A stretch of DNA of 64,000 nt from positions 62,001-126,000 of the forward strand of contig NZ_CP062804.1 of the NCBI RefSeq assembly GCF_008801925.2. Reading direction: 5' to 3'. Position numbers and translations under genes: made by a program. Positions 35,175 through 42,032 of the stretch are shown in pieces. Every line of letters starts with the position of its first letter. The first letter of the stretch is position 1. Source of the DNA: Cupriavidus basilensis (GTDB lineage Bacteria > Pseudomonadota > Gammaproteobacteria > Burkholderiales > Burkholderiaceae). The notes beneath the pieces are model-generated. The model ran no database searches and had not been told where the DNA came from. It saw only the letters and a program-made list of their open reading frames with translations.

Positions 35175-37289
35175 CTAGTCCCGCCGGATACGAACCGGTG
35201 GCCCGGCGAGCTCCGCCGAAGCGTGGGCCTGTACGCCCGCCTCCAGATCGCCGGCGGTCTCGGCGTGGATCCTGAACAGCGCTTGCCCGGCAACGAGCCG
35301 GTCCCCCACCGTGCACAGCAGGTCCACGCCAGCGCCAGGCCGGCGTGGCGCGCCGGCGCCGCGCGCAATGCCGGCGATGGCAAAGCCGTCGATATCCGCG
35401 ACGACGCCCGCTGCGCTGGCCGGTACGGTGTGGACATGGTGGCCCGGTGCATCCGGTGTCGCCCTTGCGCCCTGCGCGGCCACGATCCGGTCGAATGCGG
35501 CGCTGGCAACGCCGCTGGCCAGCAAATGCGCGGCAATGCGCCGGCCTTCCGCGGGCGACGCCACCGCCGGGTCGAAGGCCAGGATCTGCCCGGCAAAGTC
35601 CAGCGCCTTCTCGCGCAGGTCGGCAGGCGCCTCGGGGCGGCCCGCCAGCACCAGCCGCACGTCGCGTACTTCCAGCGCCGGGCCGACGCCGCGTCCAATG
35701 GGTTTGCTGCCATCGGTGGCAAATGCGCGCACGTGCATGCCAAGGCCCTCGCCCACTGTTTCGAACAGGGCGCCCAGCGCCTGCGCTTCGGCCTGCGTGC
35801 GGAGTTTGGCTTGCGGGCCGTAGGGCAGGTCGACGATCACATGCGTCGATCCGGCAGTGAACTTCTTGGACAGGATGGACGCTACTGACCACCGGTTCGC
35901 ATCGAGCCCGAGCGGGCGCGTGATGGCATTCATCACATCGTCGAGGGCAGAGTGATTGAGGCGGCCGTTCCATGCGATGCAGGCCCGCGCCTGGGCCACG
36001 CAGCGGCGCACGTCCGCGCTGTCCAGGTCTACCCTGGCCACCGTTGCCATGGCTTCGGCGGTACCGGCCGCGGAGGTGATCGCGCGAGAGGAGGTCTTGG
36101 GCATGGCAAGCCCATGCGCGGCCACGATGGGCACCACGATCAGCGTGATCCGGCTGCCCGGCACCCCGCCCATGGAGTGCTTGTCGACCACAATGCGCTC
36201 GTCCCACGCGATGCGCGGCGCAAAGCGCGCGCGCGCACGCGCCACGCCGAGCACTTCGGCATCGGTCAGGTGCTGCGTGGCAGCCACCAGGAAGGCTGTC
36301 AGTTCAAGCTCAGAATAGCGGCCCTCCACCGCGTCGCGCAGCACGGCCTCGTATTCGGCTTCGCTCAGCACCTTGCCGCGCAGCTTCCTGCGCAGCAGCT
36401 CCCGGCTGGCGGGCGCTGGAATGCCCCGCAGACGCACGGTGGCGCCGGGCGCGATGCGCAGGCGTTCGAAGAGCGCATCGGACAGCCCGATCTGCGCATC
36501 GTGTAGCAGTCCGGGACTCTCGACCACATGCACGGCTGCGGCGATCTCCGCCTTGCCCACGCGTACCGCCACGCGCTCGTGGCGCACGGCGAGCGCGGGC
36601 GCCATGTACGCGATATGCGCTTCGCCCGTGCTGATCGGCAGGCGCGTGGCCACCAGCGGTGTCACGGTGGTGCCGAGCGCTTCCACGAAGCGCGCGATGC
36701 CAGCATCGAGCGCGCCATCGTTGGACACGGTAACGCTTGCCACGCCGGCGGGAAGCGGATCCGGCGCCCGCTGCAGGCGACGCAGCACGTCATCGCCGGA
36801 CTCGCGGCCGCGTGCCGCGATGCGCTGCGCCAGCACCTGGGCCGGCGCCGTGACATGGATGACCACGAAGTTGCGCAAGCGCGCGGCCAGGGCGGCGGCT
36901 ACGCCGCGCGAACCGTTGGCCACCACATGGCGGCCGCGTTCCAGCTCGTCGAGCAGGCTGGCCGGCAGGCCGTAGCGCAGGCCGTGCGCCGCCCATGTCA
37001 TCAGGAAGGCGCCCGCCGCGTCGCGCGCCGAGAACTCGGCCTCGCTCACGCCGTCATGGTCTTCGCCCGGCGAACCGGCCGGCCGGGTGATCACGCGCCT
37101 GGCGAAGACATAGCGGGCGTCGCCATGCAGCGTCGCGCGGGCGCCTTCCATCAGCGAATCCTTGCCCGCGCCGCTGGGACCGACCACCAGAAAGAACGTG
37201 CCGGCAATCCGCTGGCCGGCCTTGTCGGTGTGGAGGATGGCTTGCGCCGTGCCAGCGCTACAGTCGTCCCAGGTTTGCGGCTTTTTCAT
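35175..37289 (-). CDS. PhnN / AMP-phosphorylase fusion enzyme
   Basis: One uninterrupted 704-residue frame joins two enzymes. Residues ~31-203 are a PhnN ribose-1,5-bisphosphokinase: Walker A GPSGAGKD (37-44) and RRVITRPAG. Residues ~225-704 are a nucleotide-phosphorylase of the archaeal AMP-phosphorylase / type-2 thymidine-phosphorylase family, with [12 protein letters not shown] (369-380), [15 protein letters not shown] (398-412) and [14 protein letters not shown]. The KTSSRAITS form is the AMP-phosphorylase version, not the bacterial thymidine-phosphorylase version. The predicted chain is AMP plus phosphate to adenine and ribose-1,5-bisphosphate, then with ATP to PRPP. The start has GAGG seven bases upstream. 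The promoter is flanked by operators shared with nadC. Domain calls are strong; the coupled reaction is inference. Confidence 0.85.
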   Translation of the reverse strand: MKKPQTWDDCSAGTAQAILHTDKAGQRIAGTFFLVVGPSGAGKDSLMEGARATLHGDARYVFARRVITRPAGSPGEDHDGVSEAEFSARDAAGAFLMTWAAHGLRYGLPASLLDELERGRHVVANGSRGVAAALAARLRNFVVIHVTAPAQVLAQRIAARGRESGDDVLRRLQRAPDPLPAGVASVTVSNDGALDAGIARFVEALGTTVTPLVATRLPISTGEAHIAYMAPALAVRHERVAVRVGKAEIAAAVHVVESPGLLHDAQIGLSDALFERLRIAPGATVRLRGIPAPASRELLRRKLRGKVLSEAEYEAVLRDAVEGRYSELELTAFLVAATQHLTDAEVLGVARARARFAPRIAWDERIVVDKHSMGGVPGSRITLIVVPIVAAHGLAMPKTSSRAITSAAGTAEAMATVARVDLDSADVRRCVAQARACIAWNGRLNHSALDDVMNAITRPLGLDANRWSVASILSKKFTAGSTHVIVDLPYGPQAKLRTQAEAQALGALFETVGEGLGMHVRAFATDGSKPIGRGVGPALEVRDVRLVLAGRPEAPADLREKALDFAGQILAFDPAVASPAEGRRIAAHLLASGVASAAFDRIVAAQGARATPDAPGHHVHTVPASAAGVVADIDGFAIAGIARGAGAPRRPGAGVDLLCTVGDRLVAGQALFRIHAETAGDLEAGVQAHASAELAGPPVRIRRD

Positions 37290-37350
37290 CAGTCATCCTC
37301 TTGGTCCATGGCGCCGCCGCGATGCGTGCATCGCTGAGCGGCCTTGACAA

Positions 37351-37367
37351 TATTCTTAGATATCGAA
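37351..37367 (-). promoter_or_regulatory. Operator half-site, promoter-proximal, fusion gene
   Basis: TATTCTTAGATATCGAA; its core CTTAGATATCGAAG is nearly palindromic by itself. It covers about +5 to +21 of the predicted fusion transcript. The 17-base stretch 37355-37371 is identical to 40290-40306 upstream of nadC. Confidence 0.7.
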
Positions 37368-37378
37368 GTACAAAAGCA

Positions 37379-37406
37379 ATGCTAGCACCTGATGACATCT
37401 TGTCAA
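37379..37406 (-). promoter_or_regulatory. Sigma-70 promoter of the PhnN fusion gene
   Basis: On the - strand, TTGACA (37406-37401), a 16-base spacer, and TAGCAT (37384-37379). The -35 is perfect and the geometry matches the nadC promoter exactly. The predicted start of transcription is near 37372, giving a leader of about 80 bases. Confidence 0.65.
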
Positions 37407-37412
37407 GATAAG

Positions 37413-37429
37413 TTCGATGTCTAAGAATA
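37413..37429 (-). promoter_or_regulatory. Operator half-site, upstream, fusion gene
   Basis: TTCGATGTCTAAGAATA is the inverted counterpart of the promoter-proximal site (one mismatch over 17 bases), 62 bases away and just upstream of the -35. Two such sites flanking a promoter suggest two regulator dimers and possibly looping. Confidence 0.7.
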
Positions 37430-37698
37430 TGCAAGAGTCGGGCCAGTGCCGGGAAGCCGCTTGCTGCGGCGCTGCCGGCGAAATTGCGCGGCTGTCTAGC
37501 AGGGAAATCCCTCTGGCGGTGCGACGCGGCCTCGTTGTGGCGCAGGGTCGGCACTGATGTAGTGAGCACTACATTTAAGGCCGGTCTGGAATGACCGGTG
37601 CGCTGCGCCGGCGCCGGGGAGTTTGCTGACGCGTTATGATGTTTTCATCATCGGGCGCGGGCACCGCCGGCGCCGACCCAGGACTTGCACAATCGCAT

Positions 37699-38244
37699 AT
37701 GGCAACTTCAAGACACACTGAAACCCCGGTTCCCAAGCCCGCGGTCGATCTCGCCAGCGAGCGCCTGGCACATATGGTCAAGGACGCCGCGCGCGCCTAT
37801 ATCCGCGCGCTCCAGATGCGCCTGGCCGAACACACGGTGTCGTACGGCCACTGGACCATCCTGCGCATCCTCTGGGATAACGATGGCCTGTCGCAGCGCG
37901 AACTCAGCGACCTGGCCGGGGTGACGGAGCCCACCACCTTCACGGCGGTCAAGGCACTGGAGGCGCTGGGCTATGTCGAGCGTACCCACCTGCCCGGCAA
38001 CAAGAAGAACGTTCACGTCTTCCTGACCAAGACCGGTCGCGCGCTCAGGCGCAAGCTGGTGCCGCTGGCCGAGGAAGTCAACGAGATCAGTGTCGAGGGC
38101 GTGTCGGCGGAAGAGGTGGCCACCGCGCGCAAGGTGCTGATCGCCATCAACCGCAACCTGGCCAAGGACGAGGCCGCGGCCGAAGGCACCGGGCGCCGGG
38201 TGCCGTCCACGCGCGAACTGGGCCGCCTGCTGGCCGATCTCTAG
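37699..38244 (+). CDS. MarR-family transcriptional regulator
   Basis: A 181-residue MarR-type winged-helix protein starting at MATSRHTETP; an in-frame ATG at 37636 would add 21 poorly conserved residues. The recognition region is LSQRELSDLAGVTEPTTFTAVKALEALGYVER, and the wing is HLPGNKKNVHVFLTKTGRAL. It is divergent from the PhnN fusion gene, whose promoter is bracketed by MarR-style near-palindromic sites. It is therefore the leading candidate to bind those sites and the identical ones at nadC. An ATGATG-TTTT-CATCAT inverted repeat at 37636-37651 would lie in its leader. Confidence 0.85.
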   Translation: MATSRHTETPVPKPAVDLASERLAHMVKDAARAYIRALQMRLAEHTVSYGHWTILRILWDNDGLSQRELSDLAGVTEPTTFTAVKALEALGYVERTHLPGNKKNVHVFLTKTGRALRRKLVPLAEEVNEISVEGVSAEEVATARKVLIAINRNLAKDEAAAEGTGRRVPSTRELGRLLADL

Positions 38245-38415
38245 GATAAAACCAACGATCTCAGCGGCGGATCCGGGATTCGGGGATGGTTCGCTCAGAA
38301 GGGCACAAGGCGAGTCTGGCTGACCGTAGCCATTCGGCCAGGGCCGGATGCTGAAGTTTGCGCGGGCATTGATGCCCGGACTCCGGTCAAGCGCCTGTCG
38401 ACGCGTGCCCGCCTG

Positions 38416-38444
38416 TTGACTCTCGTTCAAGCGATTGATAGGAT
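38416..38444 (+). promoter_or_regulatory. Promoter of the alpha/beta hydrolase gene
   Basis: TTGACT, a 17-base spacer, then TAGGAT. Transcription would begin near 38451, only a few bases before a strong terminator-like hairpin. Confidence 0.55.
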
Positions 38445-38456
38445 GGTGGCACTTTC

Positions 38457-38495
38457 AAAACGCCCTCCCGGTTCGCCGGGAGGGCGTTTCGTTTT
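38457..38495 (+). terminator. Intrinsic terminator in the leader of the hydrolase gene
   Basis: AACGCCCTCCCGG and CCGGGAGGGCGTT form a 13-bp stem with a TTCG tetraloop, followed by TCGTTTT. It ends 30 bases before the hydrolase start codon. It may terminate the MarR transcript, act as an attenuator for the hydrolase, or end a very short RNA from the promoter at 38416. Confidence 0.75.
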
Positions 38496-38524
38496 GGTTC
38501 CCACCATCCACATGGAACCTTGGA

Positions 38525-39322
38525 ATGAAAGCACCCCTCGAAATCCGTCCGGGATCGGACGCCGGCCTCGGCTATGCACGGTATGGCAATGGCCCGATTC
38601 ACGTACTGGTCATGCATGACTGGCTCGGAGACCACACAAGCTACGATGCCGTCATGCCCTGGCTCGATGGCCAGGCGTTCACATACGTTTTCGTCGATTT
38701 GCGTGGCTACGGGCAATCCATCGAACTAGCAGGTGAATTCACGGTGGAGGAGATTACCGCCGACTGCCTCATGCTCGCCGATCGGCTCGGTTGGAGGCGC
38801 TTTCACGTAGTCGGCCACTCGATGACAGGGATGATCACGCAACGCCTCGCGGCGGACGCGCCTTCTCGCGTCACAAGCGCAATCGCCGTGTGCCCCGTTT
38901 CCGCCGCCGGAAATCGGCTAAGTCCGGAGGCACTGGCTTTCTTTGCCAGCACGGTGGACGACGACAACGCCCTTCGGCGGTTGTTCCAGTTCGTCTCCGG
39001 AGGCCTTTCCGACGAGTGGGCCGACAGCAAGGTACGACATAGCCGCGGCACGGTAGCACCGGCATGCCGGAGGAGATACCTCGACATGCTGGTCACGGCA
39101 AATTTCGTCCATGACGTAGAAGGGCTTGAAACACCTTTCCTGGTCATTGTTGGCGACAGGGATCCTGGGCTCGATGCGCAGGCAATGAAGCGTACTTTTC
39201 TCGCGTGGCATCCGAATGCGGCGCTGCACGTGATTCCTGACTGCGGCCATTACCCGATGCAGGCGTGCCCGCCATATTTCGCTACCGTCGTCGAGGGCTT
39301 CTTGAAGCGCCAAGCCACTTGA
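38525..39322 (+). CDS. Alpha/beta-fold hydrolase
   Basis: A 265-residue hydrolase. The nucleophile elbow is GHSMTG (about residues 98-103), the acid is in VGDRDPG, and the catalytic His in DCGHYP; MHDWLGDHTSY supplies the oxyanion region. It lies between the MarR gene and convergent nadC. Deformylases and amidases of pyridine catabolism belong to this fold, so a link to nicotinate chemistry is possible, but the sequence alone does not show it. Codon use is less biased than in adjacent genes. Confidence 0.8.
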   Translation: MKAPLEIRPGSDAGLGYARYGNGPIHVLVMHDWLGDHTSYDAVMPWLDGQAFTYVFVDLRGYGQSIELAGEFTVEEITADCLMLADRLGWRRFHVVGHSMTGMITQRLAADAPSRVTSAIAVCPVSAAGNRLSPEALAFFASTVDDDNALRRLFQFVSGGLSDEWADSKVRHSRGTVAPACRRRYLDMLVTANFVHDVEGLETPFLVIVGDRDPGLDAQAMKRTFLAWHPNAALHVIPDCGHYPMQACPPYFATVVEGFLKRQAT

Positions 39323-39323
39323 C

Positions 39324-39355
39324 AAAAAAAAGCGCGCAAGGCGAGCCTTGCGCGC
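39324..39355 (-). terminator. Terminator of nadC
   Basis: A 10-bp stem (GCGCGCAAGG / CCTTGCGCGC, 4-base loop) is followed on the - strand by eight T residues. It is a strong intrinsic terminator for nadC and abuts the stop codon of the convergent hydrolase gene. Confidence 0.85.
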
Positions 39356-39385
39356 ATCAAGGAAGCGGGAAGGAGTGTTTCCCGC

Positions 39386-40222
39386 TTACACGGTATCGTC
39401 CAGCCCGATGTCCACAGCCGGCGCGGACTGGGTGATCTTGCTGGTGGAGATGTAGTCGACGCCGGTCTCGGCAATAGGGCGGATGGTCTCCAGGTTGATG
39501 CCGCCGGACGCCTCCACCTTGGTGCGCCCGTTGACGATGGCAACAGCTTCGCGCATGTCGGGCACGGACATGTTATCCAGCATGATCACGTCGACGCCTG
39601 CCTTCAGGGCTTCATGCACCTGGTCCAGACGGTCGCACTCCACTTCCAGCTTGGTCAGCACGGGCAGTTGCCGGCGCGCGCGCTCCACGGCGGCGGCAAT
39701 GCTGCCGCACACGGCGATATGGTTGTCCTTGATCATCACGCCGTTATCGAGCCCCAGCCGGTGATTCAGGCCGCCACCGCAGGTCACCGCGTGCTTCTCC
39801 AGCACGCGCAGCCCCGGCGTGGTCTTGCGGCTGTCGATCAGGCGCGCCTTGGTGCCGGCAATTGCCGCCACGTAGCGGGCGGTATGGTTGGCGATCCCGC
39901 ACAGCCTTTGCATGATGTTCAGCGCCGTGCGCTCGGCGGTCAGCACGCTGCGCGCCGAGCCGCTCACGGCGATCAGGATGGCGCCCTTGGCAACCTTGTC
40001 GCCATCGCTCACGCGCACATCCACATGCAGTGACGGATCGTAGCGGGAGAACACGCGGGCGGCCACATCCACACCGGCGATCAGCATCGGCTCACGCGCA
40101 TTCATATAGAACGAACCCGTCTCGCCCTTCTCGATCATGGTGTGAACCGTCAGGTCGCAGGCGCCGATGTCTTCGGTCAGCCACAGGTCAATCAGCTTGT
40201 CGGTTGCAAATGGGTCGTACAT
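39386..40222 (-). CDS. nadC: Quinolinate phosphoribosyltransferase (nicotinate-nucleotide pyrophosphorylase)
   Basis: A 278-residue NadC, which joins quinolinate to PRPP to give nicotinate mononucleotide in de novo NAD synthesis. Markers are LTAERTALNIMQRLCGIAN, LIDSRKTTPGLRVLEKHAV, CGGGLNHRLGLDNGVMIKDNH and VDVIMLDNMS. The start at 40222 has GGAG six bases upstream. nadA and nadB are not adjacent. Its promoter and operators duplicate those of the PhnN fusion gene, tying a PRPP consumer to a predicted PRPP producer. Confidence 0.95.
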   Translation of the reverse strand: MYDPFATDKLIDLWLTEDIGACDLTVHTMIEKGETGSFYMNAREPMLIAGVDVAARVFSRYDPSLHVDVRVSDGDKVAKGAILIAVSGSARSVLTAERTALNIMQRLCGIANHTARYVAAIAGTKARLIDSRKTTPGLRVLEKHAVTCGGGLNHRLGLDNGVMIKDNHIAVCGSIAAAVERARRQLPVLTKLEVECDRLDQVHEALKAGVDVIMLDNMSVPDMREAVAIVNGRTKVEASGGINLETIRPIAETGVDYISTSKITQSAPAVDIGLDDTV

Positions 40223-40285
40223 GCTTGGCTCCAGGGTTCCGGGGGTCCGGTGGGTTGGTGTCGCGGTCTTGAGGCGAATGCGAAA

Positions 40286-40302
40286 AATACTTAGATATCG
40301 AA
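40286..40302 (-). promoter_or_regulatory. Operator half-site, promoter-proximal, nadC
   Basis: AATACTTAGATATCGAA, 15 of 17 positions identical to the site at 37351-37367. It covers about +6 to +22 of the predicted nadC transcript, a repressing position. Confidence 0.7.
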
Positions 40303-40314
40303 GTACGTATGGCA

Positions 40315-40342
40315 ATCCTAACAGTTGCCGCGGCCTTGTCAA
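40315..40342 (-). promoter_or_regulatory. Sigma-70 promoter of nadC
   Basis: On the - strand, TTGACA (40342-40337), 16-base spacer, TAGGAT (40320-40315). The same -35 and spacing occur at the PhnN fusion promoter. The predicted leader is about 85 bases. Confidence 0.65.
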
Positions 40343-40348
40343 GTAATG

Positions 40349-40365
40349 TTCGACATCTAAGAATA
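40349..40365 (-). promoter_or_regulatory. Operator half-site, upstream, nadC
   Basis: TTCGACATCTAAGAATA lies inverted to the proximal site and 63 bases from it, just upstream of the -35. It differs from the fusion-gene counterpart at two positions. Confidence 0.7.
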
Positions 40366-40469
40366 TTTTCGCGGCGACGCGCGAAGTCCCGGCCTGTCAT
40401 AGAATGCTTGTCGACACACGGCCGGGCCAGGCCCCGGCCTTCCTGACACGCACAGACGGAGCACAAGAC

Positions 40470-40769
40470 ATGATTCTCGAAATAGCGCAGTTCCAGATCA
40501 AAGCGGGCACGGAGTCGGACTTCGAGGCAGCGGTTGCCAAGGCGGCGCCGCTCTTCAAGCGCGCCCGCGGCTGCCACGCCATGCGGCTGCTCAGGTCGAT
40601 CGAAAATCCCTCGCACTTCACGCTGGAGGTCAAGTGGGAAACGGTCGAGAACCACATGGTGGATTTCCGCGAATCCGCGGACTTCGCCGAATGGCGCAAG
40701 CTGGTTGGCGACTACTTTGCCGCCGCGCCCAACGTGGGCCATGTCAGCGTGGCGGTCGAGGGGTTCTGA
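40470..40769 (+). CDS. Antibiotic-biosynthesis-monooxygenase (ABM) domain protein
   Basis: A 99-residue ferredoxin-like dimeric alpha/beta-barrel protein starting MILEIAQFQIKAG. It has the ABM pattern of alternating strands and a conserved FTLEVKWETVENHMVDFRESADF region. Family members are cofactor-free monooxygenases, heme oxygenases or stress proteins; no heme ligand could be assigned. It is divergent from nadC across the operator region, so it may also be influenced by that regulator. Confidence 0.75.
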   Translation: MILEIAQFQIKAGTESDFEAAVAKAAPLFKRARGCHAMRLLRSIENPSHFTLEVKWETVENHMVDFRESADFAEWRKLVGDYFAAAPNVGHVSVAVEGF

Positions 40770-40815
40770 ATCCGGGTTGGCGGGGCAAACCTCCCCCCGC
40801 TTGAGTAGGGTCCCG

Positions 40816-40835
40816 AATAACGCAATTGCGTTATT
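40816..40835. repeat. Perfect 20-bp palindrome
   Basis: AATAACGCAATTGCGTTATT is a perfect palindrome 46 bases after the ABM stop and 66 bases before a strong terminator. It could be a regulator-binding site or part of a small untranslated transcript. There is no gene between it and the terminator. Confidence 0.7.
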
Positions 40836-40901
40836 GGTGGGGGAAAGTGCAGCGGGTAAGCTGCTTGCACGCTGAACACCCCGTTCCATGCGTATTTGAC
40901 A

Positions 40902-40936
40902 TGCCACCTGCCGGTAAAGCAGGTGGCATTTTCTTT
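40902..40936 (+). terminator. Intrinsic terminator downstream of the ABM gene
   Basis: A 10-bp stem (TGCCACCTGC / GCAGGTGGCA, 7-base loop) is followed by TTTTCTTT on the + strand, 130 bases beyond the ABM stop codon. The distance leaves room for an untranslated 3' RNA. Confidence 0.8.
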
Positions 40937-41035
40937 GTGATCCTCGCGTTTACCCTGAGTATGATCGCCGTCGCAGGCGCTCGTTGCATCTTGGGGTGAG
41001 CCGGGAGGACCCGGACCTCCTCCCGTCCCACCTCC

Positions 41036-41914
41036 TTATTTCTCATCCCGCATCTTCTCCAGGAAGCGGTCGCGCGCGGGCTCGTCCGTTCCCGCCTTCC
41101 AGACGCAATACACCTCCGATGGCACCGTCGCCTGCGCCAGCGGCAAAAACACCGCCCCCGCCATTGCCGACCTCTGCAGCGCCGCGGGCACCAGCGCCAC
41201 GCCGGTGCCTTGCGACACCAGGGACACCACCGACAGCCAGTGCCGCACCTCATGCCGGATCTGCGGATAGAAACCCTGCGCCGCGCACATCTCGAAGATG
41301 CGGTTGTAGTAGTCGGGCGAGGCTTTGCGGGAGAACAGCACGAAGGGCTCGCCGCGCAGCTCGCTCAGCGCCACGGAGGCTTGCCGCGCCAGGCGATGGT
41401 CATGCGGCACGCAGCACAGGAAGGGTTCGCTATGGACCAGCGCGGTGGCCAGTTCGTTGGGCACGCGGTTGGTGTGGATGAAGCCGGCATCCAGCCCGTC
41501 ATGCAGCAGCGCGTCGATCTGCTCCTGTGAGTTGAGTTCCGTCAGCGCCACCTGGATGCCGGGGTAGCTGGCCTGGAACGCCCGCAGGCGCTGGGGCAGG
41601 CCGCGGTACAGCATGGAGCCGACGAAGCCGATGCGCAGCCGCCCGACGGCGCCGGCCTCGATCTCGCGGGCCAGCAGGCGGGCTTCTTCGGCCTGGGCCA
41701 GCAGCGCGCTGGCCGATTCACGAAAGGCCCGGCCGGCGGCGGTCAGGCGCACGCCGCGGCTGTCGCGCTCGAACAGGCGGGCGCCCACCGAGGCTTCCAG
41801 CTGCTGGATATTGAGCGATAGCGGCGGCTGCGAGATCGACAGGCGGCGGGCGGCCCGGCCGAAGTGGAGTTCTTCGGCAAGGACGAGGAAGTAGCGCAGG
41901 TGACGGAATTCCAT
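41036..41914 (-). CDS. LysR-family transcriptional regulator
   Basis: A 292-residue LysR protein of the BenM/CatM-like branch by its start, MEFRHLRYFLVLAEELHFGRAARRLSISQPPLSLNIQQLE by position. It is divergent from the acyl-CoA dehydrogenase gene and probably controls the whole acyl-CoA cluster to the right. Its effector would be an intermediate of that pathway. Confidence 0.9.
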   Translation of the reverse strand: MEFRHLRYFLVLAEELHFGRAARRLSISQPPLSLNIQQLEASVGARLFERDSRGVRLTAAGRAFRESASALLAQAEEARLLAREIEAGAVGRLRIGFVGSMLYRGLPQRLRAFQASYPGIQVALTELNSQEQIDALLHDGLDAGFIHTNRVPNELATALVHSEPFLCCVPHDHRLARQASVALSELRGEPFVLFSRKASPDYYNRIFEMCAAQGFYPQIRHEVRHWLSVVSLVSQGTGVALVPAALQRSAMAGAVFLPLAQATVPSEVYCVWKAGTDEPARDRFLEKMRDEK

Positions 41915-41919
41915 GGCGA

Positions 41920-41934
41920 TATAAAAAATATATG
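41920..41934. promoter_or_regulatory. AT-rich inverted repeat between LysR and acyl-CoA dehydrogenase
   Basis: ATATA-AAAAA-TATAT lies six bases upstream of the LysR start codon in an otherwise GC-rich region. It is a candidate autoregulatory site or -10 region; support is only positional. Confidence 0.35.
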
Positions 41935-42032
41935 GACCAAGCCAATTTTAGAATTAGACACGAATCGCCGGACTTTGAATAATGCAGACAAAGTATCCGG
42001 CGCCAACTGCCGGCACACACAGGAGATACCCC

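Noticed and set aside
35175..37289. Plain 'thymidine phosphorylase' label
   Set aside because: The active-site region has [15 protein letters not shown] and [12 protein letters not shown], the AMP-phosphorylase form, and an N-terminal kinase domain explains the extra length.
37699..39322. MarR plus alpha/beta hydrolase as nicR/nicD of nicotinate degradation
   Set aside because: Only fold-level resemblance; none of the other nic genes are present, so the names are not justified.
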